Assembly: GCA_016735415.1 (NCBI GenBank)
Contig: JAERRP010000628.1
Coordinates: 1-8,915 of the forward strand
Origin: Desulfobacterales bacterium
GTDB taxonomy: Bacteria; Desulfobacterota; Desulfobacteria; Desulfobacterales; UBA5852
DNA length: 8,915 bases
Reading direction: 5' to 3'
The position numbers were made by a program, and so were the translations under genes. Shown here one piece after another: positions 5,154 through 8,915 of this stretch (positions within the stretch are counted from its first letter, which is position 1; every line of letters starts with the position of its first letter). The notes below the pieces were generated by a model. The model made no database searches. It saw nothing but the letters and a program-made list of their open reading frames with translations, and had not been told where the DNA came from.

Positions 5154-5963
5154 TCAGCTTATCCGCTGACGAACCTTGGCGGAAATAAATTCACTTATCA
5201 AAACGACCCCGAAGACCGAGATGAGCGTCAGCGAAACTTCCCGCCACAGGAACTGGTTGATGGAAGAATACAAAAGAATGCCGATGCCTCCAGCACCGAC
5301 AAAACCGAGCACGGTCGATTCTCTGATGTTGATGTCCCACCGATAAACAATCGTTCCGTAAACGACCGGCAGGACCTGTGGAAGGATTCCGAACAAGAGA
5401 ACCTGCAGTCGAGAGGCACCGGTGGCTTCGATCGCCTCTACCGCCCCCTCGTCGATTTCTTCGATGGCTTCGGCAACGAGTTTGCCCATGAAACCTATGG
5501 AACGGAAAGCGATGGCCCATATGCCGGCAACGGGTCCGGGGCCGAAAATAGCGACGAATAAAAGCCCCCATATAACCGTGTTAACCGAACGGGATCCTAC
5601 CAATATCATCCGTCCGATGAGCCAGGTAACCGAATTAAAGGTCGTGTTGCGGGCCGCAAGAAATGCAATCGAAAAAGCAATGAAAAAGGTGATCACGGTC
5701 CCGATGGTGGCGATGTGAATCGTCTCAATCAACGGCTTTACGAGTGCCCCGGCAAAAGCGAGATCGGGCGGCCACATGCGGACGATAAGGTCCTGGGCCT
5801 GGATATGCGCGTCTAGAAAATAGAACCACGGAATGTCCATGGTGCTTAGGGCCCATACCGCAACAAACACGATGCTGACATACCACACATATCGAACGAG
5901 TGTTTCACGGGGGCTGAAGCGGCGCCAAATGTCGGGATGTTTTCCGGCGGGATTTTTCAGCAT
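5154..5963 (-). CDS. phnE: PhnE-type permease of phosphonate ABC importer, second subunit
   Basis: The protein has 269 residues if it starts at the ATG at 5963, which overlaps the stop of the preceding permease in TGATG, a sign of translational coupling. A frame continuing up to 6023 would overlap that gene by 60 bases and is less likely. It has one N-terminal membrane segment (VRYVWYVSIVFVAVWALS) and several more from about residue 80 on. The cytoplasmic coupling loop EAIEATGASRLQVLLFGILPQ lies at residues ~176-196, followed by INIRESTVLGFVGAGGIG, hallmarks of PhnE/PtxC permeases. It forms the membrane channel with the other permease and is driven by PhnC. The two permeases differ clearly in sequence, so the channel is presumably a heterodimer. 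It is the last gene of the operon. Confidence 0.93.
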   Translation of the reverse strand: MLKNPAGKHPDIWRRFSPRETLVRYVWYVSIVFVAVWALSTMDIPWFYFLDAHIQAQDLIVRMWPPDLAFAGALVKPLIETIHIATIGTVITFFIAFSIAFLAARNTTFNSVTWLIGRMILVGSRSVNTVIWGLLFVAIFGPGPVAGIWAIAFRSIGFMGKLVAEAIEEIDEGAVEAIEATGASRLQVLLFGILPQVLPVVYGTIVYRWDINIRESTVLGFVGAGGIGILLYSSINQFLWREVSLTLISVFGVVLISEFISAKVRQRIS

Positions 5964-6778
5964 CACCGTAATCGGCCCCTTACCCAGTTGGAGAAAAACT
6001 CGCCCAGAAAAACCAGAGAGCAAATCGTTAGCAGGATTGCCAGACTGAAATCGTAGTCGTAGCGGCTGAACGAGGCGGCCAGTACCTGGCCGATACCACC
6101 CGCCCCTACGATACCGACAACGGTGGAGTGACGAACGTTGGCATCCAGCCGGTAAATGGATACACCGATATAACGGGGCATCGCCTGGGGCGAGATGCAG
6201 TAACTTATAAGTTGAAGGAATCCGGCACCGGTGGCCCGAATCGCTTCGATCTGGCCCGGTGGCATATTCTCGATGTCCTCGGCCAGCATTTTGGAGATAA
6301 AACTCGTGCTGGATACCGTGAGGGTGAGCACACCGGCAATCGGGCCGAAGCCGAAAATCTTGACAAAAAATATCGCCACGATGATTTCGTGAAAGGTTCG
6401 GGAAAGAATGATAAACATACGGGCCAGCAGATATACCGGTTTGGGGGTCATGTTTCTGGCCCCGCAGATGCCCAGCGGAACGGCCAGAATCATACCGAAA
6501 AAACTGGCTGCCAAAGCCATCTGAACGCTTTCAATGGTACCTTTGAATAGAAGCTGCCATCTGCTGAAATCCGGGGGAAACATACGCGCCAGAATGTTTC
6601 CGGCACGGGGAATCCCCGCTTTCACTCTGATCCAGTCAATATCGAGACTGTTCACCGACCATAAGAGATAGACGAGTCCGGCGACGATCAGGCCCTGGCG
6701 GATAATGGGACTTTCAATCATCCGGATCCGGTGCCATTGCGGTACGGTCTGGATACGGTTTTCAGGCAAATCGCTCAC
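5963..6778 (-). CDS. phnE: PhnE-type permease of phosphonate ABC importer, first subunit
   Basis: The protein has 271 residues and starts at a GTG at 6778 behind GGGGAGG, 18 bases after phnC. An N-terminal membrane helix (~28-43) is followed by a periplasmic loop with FPPDFSRW, then about five helices. The coupling motif EAIRATGAGFLQLISYCISP spans 178-197, and NVRHSTVVGIVGAGGIG follows it. Both are typical of binding-protein-dependent permeases of the PhnE family. It acts in the inner membrane with the second permease and PhnC to import the ligand delivered by PhnD. The use of two distinct PhnE genes is known in several phosphonate and phosphite clusters. Confidence 0.93.
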   Translation of the reverse strand: MSDLPENRIQTVPQWHRIRMIESPIIRQGLIVAGLVYLLWSVNSLDIDWIRVKAGIPRAGNILARMFPPDFSRWQLLFKGTIESVQMALAASFFGMILAVPLGICGARNMTPKPVYLLARMFIILSRTFHEIIVAIFFVKIFGFGPIAGVLTLTVSSTSFISKMLAEDIENMPPGQIEAIRATGAGFLQLISYCISPQAMPRYIGVSIYRLDANVRHSTVVGIVGAGGIGQVLAASFSRYDYDFSLAILLTICSLVFLGEFFSNWVRGRLR

Positions 6779-6796
6779 CCTGTCGCGGCCTCCCCG

Positions 6797-7618
6797 TCAT
6801 TCCTGATTTTGATGGCCGGATGCCTCCTTACTTTTTTGGCGCTCACCATTTTCTTCGACCTTGCGGATCGTGGAACTCCAGTCTTCTTCCCCGTAGATTT
6901 CGGTAAGGACCTGTTCGGTTATCTGCCGGGGTGTACCGTCGAATACGATTTTCCCGTCGGCCAGACCGATAATTCGATCGCTGAAAGACTGGGCCAGACC
7001 CACGTCGTGAATGTTGACCAGGGCGGGCGTGCCACGCTCGTGCGCCAGTTCGACGATCAGCCGCATAATCTGACGGGACGTTTTGGGATCCAGACTCGCC
7101 GTGGGTTCATCGACCAGCAGCAGGTGCGGTTGCTGCATCAAGGCCCTCGAAATTCCGACCCGTTGTCTCTGACCGCCCGAAAGGGCGTCCGCCCGTGTGT
7201 CCTGATAACCGGAGATCCCCACCCGTTCAAGGAGCTCGAAGGCAGCGGCGATATCCTCCCTGGGAAATTTCCGGCGGTAAGATTTCCAGAACCCGACGTA
7301 GCCCAAACGGCCGCAAAGCAAATTTTCCATGACGGTAAGACGCTCAACCAGGTTGTATTCCTGAAAGATCATGCCCATTTGTCGCCGTATTTTTCGCAGC
7401 TCCCGTCGATTCAGGGAAAGGACGTCGACATCGCCGAGGATAATTCTTCCGGAGGAGGGTTCCACCAGCCGGTTGATACATCGGATAAGCGTGCTTTTAC
7501 CGGCACCGGATGGACCGATGATCGCAACGACCTGGGGTTTGTCTACGGTGAAACTGACCTTTGTCAGTGCTTTGGCACCGGTCGGGTAGGTTTTCGAGAC
7601 GTCGATGACTTTAAGCAT
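6797..7618 (-). CDS. phnC: ATP-binding subunit of phosphonate-type ABC importer
   Basis: The protein has 273 residues with all ABC ATPase motifs: Walker [10 protein letters not shown] (35-43), Q-loop Gln86 in IFQEYNL, signature LSGGQRQR (147-154), Walker B LLLVDE (166-171), D-loop SLDP (175-178) and the switch His204 in VNIHDVGLA. The motif [16 protein letters not shown] is typical of PhnC. The last ~24 residues form a charged hydrophilic tail ([15 protein letters not shown]) that is longer than usual and probably disordered. It powers transport by ATP hydrolysis on the cytoplasmic side of the two permeases. It starts 20 bases after phnD ends, with AGGAAAG at a rather long distance from the ATG, so translation may depend on coupling to phnD. 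Confidence 0.95.
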   Translation of the reverse strand: MLKVIDVSKTYPTGAKALTKVSFTVDKPQVVAIIGPSGAGKSTLIRCINRLVEPSSGRIILGDVDVLSLNRRELRKIRRQMGMIFQEYNLVERLTVMENLLCGRLGYVGFWKSYRRKFPREDIAAAFELLERVGISGYQDTRADALSGGQRQRVGISRALMQQPHLLLVDEPTASLDPKTSRQIMRLIVELAHERGTPALVNIHDVGLAQSFSDRIIGLADGKIVFDGTPRQITEQVLTEIYGEEDWSSTIRKVEENGERQKSKEASGHQNQE

Positions 7619-7638
7619 AATACACGAAGGCTTTCCTG

Positions 7639-8673
7639 TTATTTCTTCTTTTTCTTCTTTTTCTTTCCGGCCTTCAGCGCCTTCAGGGCATCCTGCGTGT
7701 AAATGACATCATTCTCCTTCTGGATCGTCCGGATGACTTTCCAATTTTCGACGTAATCCACGGCGATAAAAGCATTGGCGCGCTTGCCGAAATCCTTTTC
7801 AAGCCCAGATCCGGCCCAGTCGAACGTTAAAAATGCTTCGCGGATTGCTTCCTGCAATTTCGGAGACAAGTTGTAGCTATATCCATAAGAGGTTCCGGGA
7901 AACTGGTCCGACTCCCAGATGATGCGGACATCGGATTCTTCGAAAATTCCCCTTTCAACCATGCGCTGCATGACGGTGGAGGCCACGGGCGCGGCGTCAT
8001 AGTCACGGTTCACGACGCCCATGATGGAATTGTCGTGTTTACCTGAATAAATCACCTCGTAGTCTTTATCGGGCACGACCCCCATGTTTTTAAACAGCGC
8101 TCTAGGCGCCTGGTTCCCCGAGTTGGACGAAGGCGTTACGTGGGCGATCTTCCGGCCTTTGAGATCCTGAACCGTTTTGATGTCGGAATCCTTGTGGGTG
8201 ATCAGCCAGAGCTTGTAGCCTCTGAATGTGCCGTCTTTGTTGCCCATCATGGCCACAGGATGGAATCCACCGAGATTGACGCCGTAAACGGTGGCACCGG
8301 CCGCAAAGCCCGACACGTGGAGGCGCCCGGAACGCATGGCCTCGACCTGAGCGGCATAGGACTCGGGGCCATACCACTTGACTTTCCGGCCGGTTTTCTT
8401 GGCAATGTGATCCATGAGCTCGCTGAAAACATTTTCGTAAACCGATGGGTCTTCTACCGCGGTGTACGAAAAAATGAGCGTGCCGGGGTCCAGCCACTGG
8501 CTCGAGTCGCTGGGTGTGTCTGCAAGCAGATCGCCGTTATCATCACAATAACGGACATCGAGATCGCCGCGATTCTTGCAATCTTCGGCATCTGCCGGTC
8601 CGGATAGACCGACAAGCAGGGTCATTGAAAGGAATCCGACAAAAAACAGTTTCAAAAATACGGTTTTGCTCAT
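7639..8673 (-). CDS. phnD: Periplasmic binding protein, phosphate/phosphite/phosphonate ABC importer
   Basis: The protein has 344 residues. A Sec signal peptide covers 1-29 with likely cleavage after ADA. Next comes a segment with two cysteines (C32 and C43, [12 protein letters not shown]) that could form a disulfide, then the PhnD-type two-lobed domain starting at [11 protein letters not shown]. Binding-site signatures are [13 protein letters not shown] (111-123), the phosph(on)ate loop PSSNSG (181-186) and [10 protein letters not shown] (211-220), followed by the C-terminal FLTFDW. The protein ends in eight consecutive lysines after KALKAG, which is odd for a periplasmic protein. It captures the ligand and delivers it to the PhnE pair. 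Phosphonate, phosphite or phosphate cannot be told apart here. AAAGGAG seven bases before the ATG supports the start. It is the first gene of the operon, and its promoter should lie in 8674-8915. Confidence 0.93.
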   Translation of the reverse strand: MSKTVFLKLFFVGFLSMTLLVGLSGPADAEDCKNRGDLDVRYCDDNGDLLADTPSDSSQWLDPGTLIFSYTAVEDPSVYENVFSELMDHIAKKTGRKVKWYGPESYAAQVEAMRSGRLHVSGFAAGATVYGVNLGGFHPVAMMGNKDGTFRGYKLWLITHKDSDIKTVQDLKGRKIAHVTPSSNSGNQAPRALFKNMGVVPDKDYEVIYSGKHDNSIMGVVNRDYDAAPVASTVMQRMVERGIFEESDVRIIWESDQFPGTSYGYSYNLSPKLQEAIREAFLTFDWAGSGLEKDFGKRANAFIAVDYVENWKVIRTIQKENDVIYTQDALKALKAGKKKKKKKK

Positions 8674-8915
8674 GGGGCGCTCCTTTCGTGGATGGTTGGT
8701 GGTTTATAATTGGTGTCCGTCCAGAAATGGTCTTTTTTGCCCTGATCGGCGTTCTCCGCGGGCTTTACGGCTGCGGCGTACAAAAGTACGCCTCACCGCA
8801 ACTCCTTGTGCGGCCTTGATCAGAACAAAAAATCCTCATTTCTGAATCGGACACGATCATGACGTCTTAAATCTTTGGATGGGCACTATTTAATTAATAT
8901 GGAAACAAAATAGCA
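8674..8915. promoter_or_regulatory. Leader region of the phn operon with several small inverted repeats
   Basis: No gene is seen here. Dyads are GGCGTAC-AAAA-GTACGCC (8775-8792, perfect), CCGCA/TGCGG (8796-8813) and a bulged GATCAGAA/TTCTGAATC pair (8818-8848). On the minus strand a -10-like TATAAA (8708-8703) lies 30 bases before phnD but has no good -35, and no Pho box was recognised. The clustered dyads may be a leader RNA structure or a dispersed intergenic repeat. The right end is AT-rich. Confidence 0.4.

Noticed and set aside
6731..7702. 323-codon open frame on the plus strand over phnC
   Set aside because: It is antisense to phnC, which has every ABC ATPase motif; the Phe run near its end is the complement of the PhnD Lys tail.
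8703..8708. TATAAA as phnD promoter -10
   Set aside because: No acceptable -35 lies 16-18 bp upstream, so it is mentioned only within the leader region.

Overview
The window looks like chromosomal DNA of a mid-GC Gram-negative bacterium, most likely a member of the Desulfobacterota (the former sulfate-reducing deltaproteobacteria). This rests on recalled resemblance of the six-helix sensor kinase, the tiny Lys-rich and Cys-rich proteins, the DUF5680 protein and the Cys/Met-metabolism enzyme to proteins of that group. No rRNA, tRNA, CRISPR array or intact transposon was seen.

Left part (1-1860, all minus strand). A membrane histidine kinase runs off the left edge, leaving its N-terminal membrane domain and H-box. 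Next comes a compact two-gene unit read leftward: an ArsR-type regulator with a C-x-C-x-C cluster, then a 33-residue protein carrying a C-x-C-x-C cluster of its own behind a near-perfect Shine-Dalgarno. A promoter with a perfect -35 box overlaps an inverted repeat just ahead of the regulator, which fits autoregulation. A plausible terminator closes the unit.

Middle (1861-5150). On the plus strand lie a 34-residue Lys-rich protein preceded by a perfect 11-bp inverted repeat, a DUF5680 gene broken by a single-base frameshift in an A6 run, and an intact PLP-dependent transsulfuration-type enzyme. A degraded metallo-beta-lactamase-fold fragment follows on the minus strand. A 31-base direct repeat (29/31 identical) occurs at 1083 and 4302 in non-coding DNA.

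Right part (5154-8673, minus strand). A tightly packed operon, phnD-phnC-phnE1-phnE2, encodes a complete ABC importer of the phosphonate/phosphite/phosphate type: a binding protein, an ATPase and two different permeases. The last two genes overlap in TGATG. No phosphonate-degrading enzyme is in the window, so the actual substrate is open. The leader upstream of phnD (8674-8915) holds several small inverted repeats.

The best candidates for something little described are the ArsR/mini-protein pair that shares a Cys signature, and the hairpin-preceded Lys-rich mini-protein. The frameshifted DUF5680 gene, the MBL remnant and the dispersed repeat point to ongoing decay and past mobile-element activity in the middle part.
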